A DNA stretch of 64,000 nucleotides from Nonomuraea sediminis (GTDB lineage Bacteria > Actinomycetota > Actinomycetes > Streptosporangiales > Streptosporangiaceae). Made by a program: the position numbers and the translations under genes. Below, piece after piece: positions 25,382 to 33,811 of this stretch (the stretch's first letter is position 1; each line of letters opens with the position of its first letter). The stretch is from the NCBI RefSeq assembly GCF_018531495.1, contig NZ_JAHDTI010000001.1, positions 372,001 to 436,000 on the forward strand. Direction: 5' to 3'. The notes beneath the pieces were generated by a model. That model saw nothing but the letters and a program-made list of their open reading frames with translations, ran no database searches and was not told where the DNA came from.

Positions 25382-26892
25382 TCCGGCTTGCCGAGCAGGT
25401 CGGCGGCCACCTCCCTGATCGCCACCCGGCGGATCTTGCCGGTGGCGGTCTTGGGCAGTTCCTCGACCACCAGCACCTCGCGAGGCCGCTTGAAGGCGGC
25501 CAGGCCCTCGCGGCAGAACGCGACCAGCTCGGCGGCGTCCACGGCGTGCCCGGCGGCCGGGACGACGCAGGCGACCGGCTTCTCCAGCCCGTCGGCGTCG
25601 GTGTAGGCCACGACCGCGCACTCGGCGACCGACGGATGCTCCAGGAGCCTGGCCTCGACCTCCATCGGCGACACCCAGATGCCGCCCGCCTTGATCATGT
25701 CGTTGGAGCGGCCGAGGCAGGTGTAGTAGCCGTCCTCCGAGCGCACGTAGGTGTCGCCGGTGCGCAGCCACTCGCCCTGGAACACCTGGCGGGTGGTGGC
25801 CGTGCGGCACCAGTAGCCGGTGGCGATCGACTCGCCGCGCACGTACAGGTGCCCGGGGTCGCCGTCCTTGACTGGCGCGCCGAGGTCGTCGAGGAGTTTG
25901 GCCTCGTATCCGGGCACGACGGTTCCCGTGCTGCCCGGCCGTACCTGGCCGGGGCGGTTGGAGATGAAGATGTGCAGCGCCTCGGTCGAGCCGAGGCCGT
26001 CGATGACGTCCACGCCGAAGCGGGTGGTGAAGCGGCGGTAGATCTCGGCAGGGAGCGCCTCGCCAGCCGACACGGCCAGCCGTACGGAAGAGAAGGCGTC
26101 GGCGGGGGCGGCGGTGGCCAGCAGCGCGGCGAAGAACGTCGGGCCCGCGTAGAACAGCGTGGGCGCTTCGGCGCGGACGCGGGCGAGCACGCCGTCGGGT
26201 GTGGGGCGGGCCGGGTCGAGGATCGCGGTGGCGCCGGCCGACAGCGGGAAGAACAGCGAGTTGCCCAGGCCGTAGGCGAAGAACAGGCGCGCGACGGAGA
26301 AGCAGCGGTCGTCCTGCCCGATGCCGAGCACCTGGCCGGCGTAGGTCTCGCAGACGTCGCGGATCGAGCCGTGCCGGTGCATGGCCGCCTTCGGCGCACC
26401 GGTCGTGCCGGAGGTGTAGAGCCACAGCGCCGGCGAGTCGGGCCAGGTGTCGTACGGCCCGGCCGTGCCGTGGGCCATCAGGTCCGGCCAGGAGGCGGCG
26501 GTGATCAGGGTCTCGGCCTCGGGGGCGTACGGCAGGGCGTCGCGGACGACCGGCTCGTACTCCTCCGTGGCGATCACCACCCTGGCCCTGGCGTCCCGGA
26601 TGAGCGCGCCGAGCTCGGCGGCGTTGTACATGGTCGACACGGGCACCGCGACCGCGCCGATCCGCATCGCGGCCAGGATCGCGATCAGCGTCTCCGGGCG
26701 GTCGGACATGACCATGAGGACGCGTTCCTCGGGGCGCACGCCGATCGCCCGCAGCCCCGCGGCGTACGCGGAGACCCGCTCGGCGAGCTCGGCGTAGGTG
26801 AGGGATCCCGCGGGCCCTGTGACCGCGAGATGGTCGCCGCGGCCGGCGTCGAGCTGGCGATCGACGAGATAGACGCTGGCGTTGAACGACAT
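25378..26892 (-). CDS. bclA: Benzoate-CoA ligase
   Basis: 504 residues from the ATG at 26892. ANL enzyme with the sub-family marks of benzoate-CoA ligases: P-loop LYTSGTTGAPKAAMHRH followed by ARLFFAYGLGNSLFFPLSAG, plus GLGSTEALHIFISNRPG and SNDMIKAGGIWVSPMEVE; catalytic Lys in TATGKIRR. It makes benzoyl-CoA from benzoate and ATP, the entry step of the Box pathway whose BoxB and BoxC are encoded at 34-37 kb. Divergent from the PaaX-type regulator, which is its probable repressor. Confidence 0.88.
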   Translation of the reverse strand: MSFNASVYLVDRQLDAGRGDHLAVTGPAGSLTYAELAERVSAYAAGLRAIGVRPEERVLMVMSDRPETLIAILAAMRIGAVAVPVSTMYNAAELGALIRDARARVVIATEEYEPVVRDALPYAPEAETLITAASWPDLMAHGTAGPYDTWPDSPALWLYTSGTTGAPKAAMHRHGSIRDVCETYAGQVLGIGQDDRCFSVARLFFAYGLGNSLFFPLSAGATAILDPARPTPDGVLARVRAEAPTLFYAGPTFFAALLATAAPADAFSSVRLAVSAGEALPAEIYRRFTTRFGVDVIDGLGSTEALHIFISNRPGQVRPGSTGTVVPGYEAKLLDDLGAPVKDGDPGHLYVRGESIATGYWCRTATTRQVFQGEWLRTGDTYVRSEDGYYTCLGRSNDMIKAGGIWVSPMEVEARLLEHPSVAECAVVAYTDADGLEKPVACVVPAAGHAVDAAELVAFCREGLAAFKRPREVLVVEELPKTATGKIRRVAIREVAADLLGKPD

Positions 26893-26971
26893 CGCCGTCA
26901 CCCCAATCCTCGGGTAGACAAATCTTCTACACAGAATTGATGGGCCGTCAATGACTTGTAGCATTGATTGC

Positions 26972-27748
26972 GTGAGTGCGAGATCGCTGCTGCTGACGGT
27001 CCTGGGTGAGTACGTGCTCCCGCAGGACGAGCCCGCGTGGACCTCGACGCTCCTGCGGGTGCTCGGCGGGCTGGGCGTGGAGGAGAAGGCGGCCCGCCAG
27101 GCCCTCTCACGCACGGCGGCGGACGACTGGCTGGCGGCCGAGCGGTCGGGGCGGCGGGTGCGCTGGGCGCTCACGCCGCGCGGGCGGGAGCTGCTGAGCG
27201 AGGGCGCGCAGCGCATCTACGCCTTCGGCCGTGACAGGGAGCCGTGGGACGGCCGCTGGGTCGTGCTGATCACCAGCGTGCCGGAGTCCCGCCGCGAGCT
27301 GCGCCACCAGCTGCGCACCCGGCTCACCTGGGCGGGCTTCGGCAGCCCCGCGCCCGGGGTGTGGGTGAGCCCGCACGCCTCCCGCGAGGCGGAGGCCAAG
27401 CAGGTCGTGGAGTCACTCGGCCTGGAGGCCTACTCCTTCAACGGCCCCTACGCGGGCATCGGCGCGGAGCGCACCCTGGTCGAGCAGGCCTGGCACCTCG
27501 GGGAGCTGGCGGGGCACTACCAGGACTTCATCCAGCGCTTCGCCGGCATGCGCCCGCCCCCGGGTGAGGGGATACTGCTCGCGCAGATCAGGCTCGTCCA
27601 CGCCTGGCGCCACTTCCCCATGCTCGATCCCCGCCTGCCGCTCGAGCTGCTCCCGCCCGACTGGATCGGCGTCCGCGCCGCCAACGTCTTCCACGACCTC
27701 CACGAGTCCTGGCTCACCCCTGCCCGGACCCACTGGATGACCCTCTAG
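26972..27748 (+). CDS. PaaX-family transcriptional regulator
   Basis: About 258 residues from the GTG at 26972 (an ATG at 26951 would add seven). N-terminal winged helix beginning SARSLLLTVLGEYVLPQ and the central PaaX domain (WDGRWVVLITSVPESRRELR, then LTWAGFGSPAPGVWVSPH). Family members repress aromatic-acid CoA ligases and downstream operons and are released by the aryl-CoA product. Divergent from benzoate-CoA ligase across about 80 AT-richer bases, so benzoyl-CoA is a plausible effector. Confidence 0.85.
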   Translation: MSARSLLLTVLGEYVLPQDEPAWTSTLLRVLGGLGVEEKAARQALSRTAADDWLAAERSGRRVRWALTPRGRELLSEGAQRIYAFGRDREPWDGRWVVLITSVPESRRELRHQLRTRLTWAGFGSPAPGVWVSPHASREAEAKQVVESLGLEAYSFNGPYAGIGAERTLVEQAWHLGELAGHYQDFIQRFAGMRPPPGEGILLAQIRLVHAWRHFPMLDPRLPLELLPPDWIGVRAANVFHDLHESWLTPARTHWMTL

Positions 27749-27758
27749 CGCGGCCCGG

Positions 27759-28325
27759 TCAGCCGGACTTCGGGTGCCAGCCCGCGGGTGGGTCTTCGCC
27801 GACCACGCCGTCGACGGCCTCGCGGAGCAGGTCGGCGTGTCCGGTGTGCCGGCCGTACTCCTCGATCAGGTCGCAGACCAGGCGGCGCAGGCTGACGTGC
27901 CGCCCGTCGGGGAAGGAGAGGTGGACGAGCTGGTCGAGCCCGCCGGTGGCCAGGGACGCGTCGAGCGTCGCGCGGGAACGTTCGATGGTGGTGTCCCAGA
28001 GGGCGTAGAGGTATTCGGGGGTGTCGTCGGCGGCCGAGTTGAAGTCCCAGTCGGGGTCGGCGGCCCAGTCCGCGCCGTCCCACGGCGGGCCGAGCGGCGT
28101 CCCGCTGAGTTTGGTGCTGAACATCTGGTCCTCGGCGCATGCGAGGTGCTTGAGCAGGGCGCCCAGCGTCAGCGAGGAGGCGCCGATGCGGGTCCGCAGC
28201 CCTGCCTCGTCGAGGTCGTCGGCCTTCCAGCGGAAGGTCGTGCGCAGGCGGTCGAGCGCGCCGACGAGGTGTTCGGCCTCGGTGCCCGCGGCGGGCGGTT
28301 CCCACCAGTAGTCGCTGTTGGTCAT
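27759..28325 (-). CDS. DinB-like protein (DUF664 / mycothiol-dependent type)
   Basis: 188 residues from the ATG at 28325. Four-helix-bundle family with the metal-ligand pattern visible: His in LGALLKHLACAED, Asp in LIEEYGRHTGHADLLRE and two His in the same motif (YGRHTGHAD). The group includes mycothiol- and bacillithiol-dependent transferases and stress-induced proteins. Stands alone; convergent with the PaaX gene. Actual reaction not predictable. Confidence 0.85.
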   Translation of the reverse strand: MTNSDYWWEPPAAGTEAEHLVGALDRLRTTFRWKADDLDEAGLRTRIGASSLTLGALLKHLACAEDQMFSTKLSGTPLGPPWDGADWAADPDWDFNSAADDTPEYLYALWDTTIERSRATLDASLATGGLDQLVHLSFPDGRHVSLRRLVCDLIEEYGRHTGHADLLREAVDGVVGEDPPAGWHPKSG

Positions 28326-28464
28326 GGCCGCCACCGTAGACCCCATTCCGGACGTTCCACGTCCGGTATCGGTAGTGCGCTGCCAGCGTGCTGAGAGTGG
28401 TTTGTGAGCGGCCGGTTGGAGGGTGAGGGGCGTTCTCATCACCTATCAGCCGGAGGAACGGTCA

Positions 28465-29715
28465 ATGTCCCAACGTGTTTCGTCGACTCCCGCGGTGCGG
28501 CTGCGTGTGGTCACGGCTTCGGTGCTGCTCGCGAGTGTGGCCGGGGTGTCCCCGGCTGTCGCGGCCGCGCCGTACGAGGGCGGCGCCGAGGCGCGGCGCG
28601 CTCAGATCCAGCAGTTGGCGCGGAAGCTGGTGGAGGCCGGGGCGCCCGGCGTGATCGTGCGGGTCGACGACGGCCGCGGACGGCCGGTCGAGGTCGCCGA
28701 GCAGGCCCCATGGACCAGACGGGATCACCTGCTCACGGCGGGGGACGAGTTCCGGATGGGGTCCAACACCAAGACCATGATGGCCACGCTCGTGTTGCAA
28801 CTGGTCGCCGAGGGCAAGCTCGCCCTGACCGACCCGGTGGCGAAGTGGCTGCCCGGCAAGGTGCCCAACGGCGGGGCGATCACGGTGCGCATGCTGCTGA
28901 ACCACACCAGCGGCCTGTTCGACTACACCAAGGATCCCGCGATCCGGCCGTCGATCCTCGGCAAGGATCGGCGGCGGTGGACCTCGGCGAAGCTGCTCGC
29001 CGTGGGGGTCAGGCACGATCCGCTGTTCGCGCCGGGCACGAAGTGGTCCTACAGCAACACCAACTACGCGGCGATCGGCGCCGTCCTGGAGCGGGTCACC
29101 GGGGCGAGCCTGGCCGACCTGGTCCGGGATCGGATCGCCCGGCCGCTCAACCTCGAACACACCTACTTCGCCACGGACCCGACCTGGCGCGGCTCCCATG
29201 CCCACGGCTACGAACGGGATGCCGCCCACATGCCTCCGGCTGTGCCGGTCGCGTTCAGGAGCTTCGCCGGGACGCGCCACCACGGACACGTGGACGTCTC
29301 CGGCAACGACCCCGGATGGGGCGGGGCGGCCGGGGCGATGGTGTCCACCGCGCGGGACTGGTCCCGGTTCACCACCGCGTTGATGTCCGGCAAGCTGCTG
29401 CCCGCCGCCCAGCTGGCACAGCTGCGCACGACCGTGCCGGTGGACCCGAAGCAGCCGGACGGACCCGGCTACGGGCTCGGCATCCAGACCGGTGCTCATC
29501 CGTGCGGCACGTTCTGGGGCCACGACGGCGGCATCCCCGGCTACCTCACCACCGGCATCACCGACCGCGCCGGCACCCGCTCGGCGACCGTCCTCATCTC
29601 GACCGAGGCCTGGTCCGAGTTCGAGGCCGACCCGAAGATCGCCAAAGCCGCCCAGGCGCTCCAAATGGCCGTGACCTGCACGATGTTCGGCAAGCCCGTG
29701 CCGCCCGCTAGCTGA
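28465..29715 (+). CDS. Serine hydrolase of the beta-lactamase/DD-carboxypeptidase family, exported
   Basis: Start ATG at 28465 with GGAGG eight bases upstream; 416 residues. Signal peptide SVLLASVAGVSPAVAAA. The catalytic SxxK is in RMGSNTKTMMATLV, the Tyr motif is YSNTNY and the third motif is GHDGGIPGY (HxG type), so all three penicillin-binding motifs are present. Likely a class C-like D-Ala-D-Ala carboxypeptidase or esterase acting in the cell wall space. Convergent with the large regulator gene (8-base overlap). Confidence 0.9.
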   Translation: MSQRVSSTPAVRLRVVTASVLLASVAGVSPAVAAAPYEGGAEARRAQIQQLARKLVEAGAPGVIVRVDDGRGRPVEVAEQAPWTRRDHLLTAGDEFRMGSNTKTMMATLVLQLVAEGKLALTDPVAKWLPGKVPNGGAITVRMLLNHTSGLFDYTKDPAIRPSILGKDRRRWTSAKLLAVGVRHDPLFAPGTKWSYSNTNYAAIGAVLERVTGASLADLVRDRIARPLNLEHTYFATDPTWRGSHAHGYERDAAHMPPAVPVAFRSFAGTRHHGHVDVSGNDPGWGGAAGAMVSTARDWSRFTTALMSGKLLPAAQLAQLRTTVPVDPKQPDGPGYGLGIQTGAHPCGTFWGHDGGIPGYLTTGITDRAGTRSATVLISTEAWSEFEADPKIAKAAQALQMAVTCTMFGKPVPPAS

Positions 29716-32700
29716 CCGGCGCGGCGATGGTCGCGGTGACCAGGGCTTCGGCCTCGGCCCTCGACATCGCCGCACCCGCGGAGTGCGCGGCGGCGAACCC
29801 GGCGGCCCCCAGGGCGCCCGTGGCCCGCTGGGTGATCGTTCGCACGTCGTGGTCGCCGCGGTCTTCCCTGCCCCGCAGCACTGAGGCGGCCCCGAGCAGC
29901 CGTCCCGCCCGCTCCGGCCGGTCGTGGCACAGCTCGATCGCGGCGGCCGCGAGCGCGATCGCGGCCGCGACCGGCGTGTGCCAGGTCAGCGTCAGGTGCA
30001 CCGCCGGATGGTCGAGCCGGCGCACCGCCTCGTCGGGGAAACCCTCGGCGACGTCCACCTGGGCGAGCACGCCCAGCAGCAACGCGGTCAGGTGCGGAGT
30101 CGACCGGCCGGGTGACGCCTCGGCCAGCCCGGCCAGGGCGTGGTCGCGGGCCGGGCCCGGCCGCCCGGTTCGCCACTCCAGCCGCGCCAGACCGAGACAC
30201 ACCTGGGCTCGCGACTCCGCCGACCCTGCCTGGTCGAGCAGGGCCGTCAACTGCCGCCGCCCGCCGTTCACATCGCCTGCCTCCGCCCGGTTGAGTGCGG
30301 CCGCCACCTCGTTCTCCGTCGTGTGCTCGGGCATGCCAAGTTCCTGGAAGTACCGGGTCGCCCGCTCTGCCAACTCGGGCGCGCCGCTCGGTTCGCCAGA
30401 GCGCTGCAACGCCGCGTTCAGGGTGCTCAGCGTGATCGCCAGGCCCCACCGGTCGCCGAGTTCCTCGAAACCGGTCAGCGCGAGCGACAGCGGGTGCCTC
30501 GCCTCGGCGGCGTGCCCGGCGTTCATGGTCAGCACACCGTGAACCATCAGAGCCAGCGATCGGCTCCACGGATCCGTCCACTCCACGGGTGCGGTTCCTT
30601 CATGGCCTGAGCTCACGGCGAGCGCCAGCCGGGCCATCTCCAGAACGGGGTGGGCGCCGGGTTCGACGCACTCCAGCGCCTTCCTGATCTGGTCGAAGGC
30701 CGCTTCCGCCTCGTCCGGCCGGCCGATGGTCTCGGTGGTGGCGAGCGCGTGCGCGACGACCACCAGCGCGCGTGCCTGCGGCTGGGTCGAGCCGGGGACC
30801 TGGAGCACCCGGCCGAGCAGGTCCAGCGACTCCGGCGGGTGGTCCCGCAGCAGCCAGTACCAGCACAGCGCGGCGCCGAACCGGACCGCGAGGTCGGCGT
30901 CGCCGTACTCGACCGCCCAGCGGATCGCGGCCGACAGGTTGTCCCGTTCCGCGGACAGCCGCGCCAGCCAGCGCAGCTGGTCGGACGTGCGCAGGTACGG
31001 GTCCGCGGTCTCGGCCAGCTGAAGGAAGAACCTCGCGTGCCGCTCGCGTACGACGTCGACCTCGTCACGCCGGGCCAGCCGCGCGAGGCCGTACTCCCGG
31101 ATGGTCTCGAGCAGGCGGTAGCGCGGCTCGACCGGGTCGGCAGGCTCCACCGGGTGCAGCAGAGACTTGTCGACCAGTGCCGTCAGCAGCTCCCGGACGT
31201 CACCCGACCGGCCGATCGCCTCGGCCGCGTCCTCGGTGAAGCTGCCGGGCACGACCGCCAGCCGTTCCAGCAGCGCTCGCTCGCCGGCGTCGAGCAGGTC
31301 CCAGCTCCAGGCCACCGCGGCGCTCAAGGTCCGGTGTCGCGGCAATGCCGTACGGCTGCCGCCGGTGAGCAGCCGGAAGCGGTCGTCGAGCCGTGCCGCG
31401 ACCGCCTCGACCGGCAGGGCGCGCAACTGCGCCGCGGCCAGCTCGATCGCCAGCGGCAAGCCGTCCAGGCGGCGGCAGATCTCGACCGCCGCGGCCAGCG
31501 CGCCCCCTTCCGGAGCGAAGCCCGGACGGACGGCGGCGGCCCGGTCGTGGAAGAGCCGGACCGCCGCGCAGGCGCGGGCCCGATCGGCCGTCGCCCCCGG
31601 TTCTGGCAGTTCCAGCGGGAGCACCGGGTGCAGGGTCTCGCCGTCGATCCGCAGGGATTCCCGGCTGGTGGCCAGGACCCGCAGCCTCGGGCAGCGGCCG
31701 AGAAGGGTCTCGGCGAGCGTCGCGGCGGCCTCGATCACGTGCTCGCAGTTGTCCAGCACCAGCACCAGGTCGTCGTCGGCGAGGATCTCGACCAGGTGGT
31801 CCAGCACCCGGCCCTGGGTGACCGGCCGATCTTCGCGCGCCCGCACCAGGTCGAGCACCGCGCGGGGCACCTCGTCCGCGCTGACCGGGGCCAGCGGGAC
31901 GAACCACACCCCGCCTGACGGCGTGAGCTGCCGGCCGACGGTGCCGGCCAGCCGGGTCTTGCCCGATCCTCCGGGACCGATCAGGGTGACCAGCCGAGCT
32001 CGGCCGAGCAGATCCACCACGCGGCGTACGTCGTCGTCGCGGCCCACGAAGCTGGTGAGCGGGACGTCCAGGTTGCCGTGCGATCGGCGGGACCTGGGGA
32101 GTTCACCGCGCAGCACCGCCAGGTGGGCCTCCTGCAGCTGCGGTCCTGGATCGCTGCCGAAACTGTCCGCCAGCAGGCCGCGGATCCGCTGGTAGGCGGC
32201 CAGCGCCTCGGCGCCTCGGCCGTTCAGCGCCAGGGCTCGGATCAGCTGGGCGTGCAGCCGCTCGCGCAACGGGTGCGCGGCGGTCAGCGACTCGAGCTCG
32301 GCGACCAGGTCGAGGTCGGCGCCCAGCGCGAGATCGGCTTCGACCCGGTCCTCCAGAGCGGCCAACCGGGCCCGCTCCAGCCGTTCGGCCTCGGCCGCGG
32401 CGAACGGCGCCTCGCGCACGTCCGCCAAGGCGGGGCCGCGCCACAGGCTCAGGGCCTCGCGCAGGGTGGCGGCGGCCTCGGCGGGCCGCGACTGCGCGTA
32501 CGCGTGCCGGCCCGCGCGGACCAGCCGCTCGAACCGGACGGCGTCGACCGCGTCCGGCTCGACGGCCAGCCGGTATCCGGCCGGGCCCGAGGCGAGCAGG
32601 TCGGCGTCGCCCAGGACGCGCCGCAACCGGGACACCAGCGATTGCAGCGCGTGCACGTGGTCGTCCGGTGCCACCTCGCCCCACAGCGCCTCGACGAGGG

Positions 32701-32851
32701 TCGCCGGCCGTACGGCATGCCCGGCCTCCAGCACCAGCCGGGCCAGCAACGCCCGCAGCCGCGCGCCCCCGACCCGCGCCGGGCCGGCGGGGGTCTCCAG
32801 CGTCAGGGGACCGAGGACGCCGACGCGCACCTGTCCACTCGCATGTGCCAT
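29708..32851 (-). CDS. AfsR/SARP-like regulator: BTAD plus NB-ARC ATPase plus TPR
   Basis: 1047 residues from the ATG at 32851 (an ATG at 32890 is possible). Order: OmpR-like winged helix (about 8-90, RALLARLVLEAGHAVRPATLVEALWG), BTAD helical domain (about 95-245), NB-ARC NTPase with Walker A LIGPGGSGKTRLA and Walker B VLVLDNCEH, a winged-helix/LRR-like linker (TLSAAVAWSWDLLD) and a TPR-like C-terminal half. Such proteins switch on antibiotic or stress gene clusters; no biosynthetic cluster lies inside this window. Transcribed away from the tRNA array just upstream. Confidence 0.88.
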   Translation of the reverse strand: MAHASGQVRVGVLGPLTLETPAGPARVGGARLRALLARLVLEAGHAVRPATLVEALWGEVAPDDHVHALQSLVSRLRRVLGDADLLASGPAGYRLAVEPDAVDAVRFERLVRAGRHAYAQSRPAEAAATLREALSLWRGPALADVREAPFAAAEAERLERARLAALEDRVEADLALGADLDLVAELESLTAAHPLRERLHAQLIRALALNGRGAEALAAYQRIRGLLADSFGSDPGPQLQEAHLAVLRGELPRSRRSHGNLDVPLTSFVGRDDDVRRVVDLLGRARLVTLIGPGGSGKTRLAGTVGRQLTPSGGVWFVPLAPVSADEVPRAVLDLVRAREDRPVTQGRVLDHLVEILADDDLVLVLDNCEHVIEAAATLAETLLGRCPRLRVLATSRESLRIDGETLHPVLPLELPEPGATADRARACAAVRLFHDRAAAVRPGFAPEGGALAAAVEICRRLDGLPLAIELAAAQLRALPVEAVAARLDDRFRLLTGGSRTALPRHRTLSAAVAWSWDLLDAGERALLERLAVVPGSFTEDAAEAIGRSGDVRELLTALVDKSLLHPVEPADPVEPRYRLLETIREYGLARLARRDEVDVVRERHARFFLQLAETADPYLRTSDQLRWLARLSAERDNLSAAIRWAVEYGDADLAVRFGAALCWYWLLRDHPPESLDLLGRVLQVPGSTQPQARALVVVAHALATTETIGRPDEAEAAFDQIRKALECVEPGAHPVLEMARLALAVSSGHEGTAPVEWTDPWSRSLALMVHGVLTMNAGHAAEARHPLSLALTGFEELGDRWGLAITLSTLNAALQRSGEPSGAPELAERATRYFQELGMPEHTTENEVAAALNRAEAGDVNGGRRQLTALLDQAGSAESRAQVCLGLARLEWRTGRPGPARDHALAGLAEASPGRSTPHLTALLLGVLAQVDVAEGFPDEAVRRLDHPAVHLTLTWHTPVAAAIALAAAAIELCHDRPERAGRLLGAASVLRGREDRGDHDVRTITQRATGALGAAGFAAAHSAGAAMSRAEAEALVTATIAAPVS

Positions 32852-32923
32852 GGCCAGTACTTTGGCAGATATCGCCTCCTGGTCCGGCATCGCTCCACAG
32901 GGAAGACACCGTGAGCCGTCAAG

Positions 32924-32992
32924 AGACGCAGGCGAGAATCGAACTCGCTCCGGCGGCTTTGCAGGCCGCCTTCCGCACCAGCGAACTGCGCC
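32924..32992 (-). tRNA. tRNA-Cys (GCA), short D-arm
   Basis: Acceptor GGCGCAG/CTGCGTC (one G-U pair), anticodon loop CTGCAAA on a perfect 5-bp stem, T-arm GCGAG-TTCGATT-CTCGC and discriminator U73, as expected for Cys. Only 16 bases separate the acceptor from the anticodon stem (normally about 19), so the D-arm is abnormal. No encoded CCA. Last member of the array in transcription order. Confidence 0.75.
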
Positions 32993-33008
32993 AGGTTCCC
33001 TGGCGGTG

Positions 33009-33089
33009 TGCGCGAGGACGGGGTCGAACCGCCACAGCCGAGGCGTTCGGTTTACAGCCGGGTGGGCTCTCCACGTGCCCAGCTCGCGC
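33009..33089 (-). tRNA. tRNA-Tyr (GTA)
   Basis: 81 bases. Acceptor GCGCGAG/CTCGCGC perfect, D-stem GGGC/GCCC perfect, loop CTGTAAA, extra arm with GCC-TC-GGC stem as in class II tRNA-Tyr, T-loop TTCGACC, A73. The anticodon stem pairs only at the three positions next to the loop, a sign of decay or phage-like relaxation. No CCA encoded. Confidence 0.78.
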
Positions 33090-33145
33090 ATGAGGGTGAC
33101 CTCCTGGGTTCCAGGGGCCCCGGCCTTCAAGGCTTGCTTCGCAGG

Positions 33146-33217
33146 CGCCCGCGACCGGATTCGAACCGGCATCCGCCGCCTTGACAAGGCGGAGCTCTCC
33201 CGTTGAGCTACACGAGC
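33146..33217 (-). tRNA. tRNA-Asp (GTC)
   Basis: Acceptor GCTCGTG/CGCGGGC with two G-U pairs, D-stem GCTC/GAGC, anticodon stem CCGCC/GGCGG around TTGTCAA, T-arm GCCGG-TTCGAAT-CCGGT, G73 as expected for Asp. No CCA encoded. Preceded on its 3' side by a spacer with a CCTGG/CCAGG hairpin at 33103-33115 that is not a tRNA. Confidence 0.88.
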
Positions 33218-33263
33218 AGGCAGGGGACCGGCTCGAGGGCCGCTATCGTGGCCTGTCCCCTTG

Positions 33264-33336
33264 CTCCGGCGGCAGGATTCGAACCTGCGCCTGGCGGATT
33301 AACAATCCGCTGCCCTGCCGACTGGGCGACGCCGGA
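33264..33336 (-). tRNA. tRNA-Asn (GTT)
   Basis: 73 bases, all four stems perfect: acceptor TCCGGCG/CGCCGGA, D-stem GCCC/GGGC, anticodon stem GCGGA/TCCGC around TTGTTAA, T-arm GCAGG-TTCGAAT-CCTGC; G73. No CCA encoded. Confidence 0.93.
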
Positions 33337-33370
33337 ATGATCACTCCCGGGCGCCTGGGCGCGGGAGCCG

Positions 33371-33444
33371 TACCCCGTACCGGATTCGAACCGGTGATCT
33401 CCTGATTGAAAATCAGGCGTCCTTACCATCTAGACCAACGGGGC
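33371..33444 (-). tRNA. tRNA-Glu (TTC)
   Basis: 74 bases. Acceptor GCCCCGT/ACGGGGT, D-stem GTCT/GGAC, anticodon stem CCTGA/TCAGG around TTTTCAA, T-arm ACCGG-TTCGAAT-CCGGT, A73. Its first base directly abuts, or is shared with, the T-stem of the tRNA-like element at 33445-33525. Confidence 0.92.
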
Positions 33445-33525
33445 TGGGATTCGAACCCATGAGGACCGCACGCGGCCCCGCGACCCTTGGCAGGGGTGCC
33501 CGATCAGCCGCTCCGGCACCTCTCC
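33445..33525 (-). tRNA. tRNA-like element, class II shape, apparent anticodon GCC, no 3' acceptor
   Basis: Reading the minus strand: a possible acceptor GGAGAGG, a seryl-like D-region (CCGGAGCGGCTGATCGGG), anticodon loop CTGCCAA on four pairs (anticodon GCC), a long GC-rich extra arm and a T-arm TGGG-TTCGAAT-CCCA. Immediately after the T-stem the tRNA-Glu acceptor begins, so there is no complementary 3' acceptor strand. Either a truncated/decayed tRNA or a tRNA-like RNA inside the array transcript. Confidence 0.5.
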
Positions 33526-33535
33526 GAGACATGCG

Positions 33536-33609
33536 TGCCGCCCCTGGGATTCGAACCCAGACTGTCCGCGTCCTGAGCACGGCGCCTCCTGCCGTTGGGC
33601 TAGAGCGGC
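33536..33609 (-). tRNA. tRNA-Leu-like (CAG) with short variable loop
   Basis: 74 bases. Acceptor GCCGCTC/GGGCGGC, D-stem GCC/GGC, anticodon stem CCGTG/CGCGG around CTCAGGA, five-base variable loop, T-arm CTGGG-TTCGAAT-CCCAG, A73. The anticodon CAG reads CUG (Leu), yet bacterial tRNA-Leu normally has a long variable arm; this one is class I. Confidence 0.8.
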
Positions 33610-33655
33610 AATGTCCTCCTCCGGCGGGCGAGTGCTCGCGTGCCGGTGAGGCAGG

Positions 33656-33727
33656 AGTGGGTGACGGGACTCGAACCCGTCCTACGAGCGTGGCATGCTC
33701 GCGTGCGACCGCTGACACTTCACCCAC
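33656..33727 (-). tRNA. tRNA-Gly (GCC)
   Basis: 72 bases. Acceptor GTGGGTG/CACCCAC perfect, D-stem GTGT/GCAC, anticodon stem CGAGC/GCTCG around ATGCCAC, T-arm ACGGG-TTCGAGT-CCCGT, U73 as expected for bacterial Gly. Position 8 is A instead of U. Confidence 0.88.
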
Positions 33728-33737
33728 GAAACTCGCG

Positions 33738-33811
33738 TACGTCCGGCGGGAGTCGAACCCGCACCCTCCGGCTCCTCGGGCCGGCGCCTCTGCCAGTTGG
33801 GCCACGGACGC
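33738..33811 (-). tRNA. tRNA-Leu-like (GAG) with short variable loop and C33
   Basis: 74 bases. Acceptor GCGTCCG/CGGACGT, D-stem GCC/GGC, anticodon stem CCGGC/GCCGG around CCGAGGA, five-base variable loop, T-arm GCGGG-TTCGACT-CCCGC, A73. The base before the anticodon is C, not the near-universal U33. Shares its D-arm almost exactly with the tRNA at 33536. First tRNA of the array in transcription order. Confidence 0.75.

Noticed and set aside
33090..33145. A further tRNA between tRNA-Tyr and tRNA-Asp
   Set aside because: A hairpin (CCTGG/CCAGG) and a GCC-TTGAA-GGC stem are present, but there is no T-arm or acceptor pairing.
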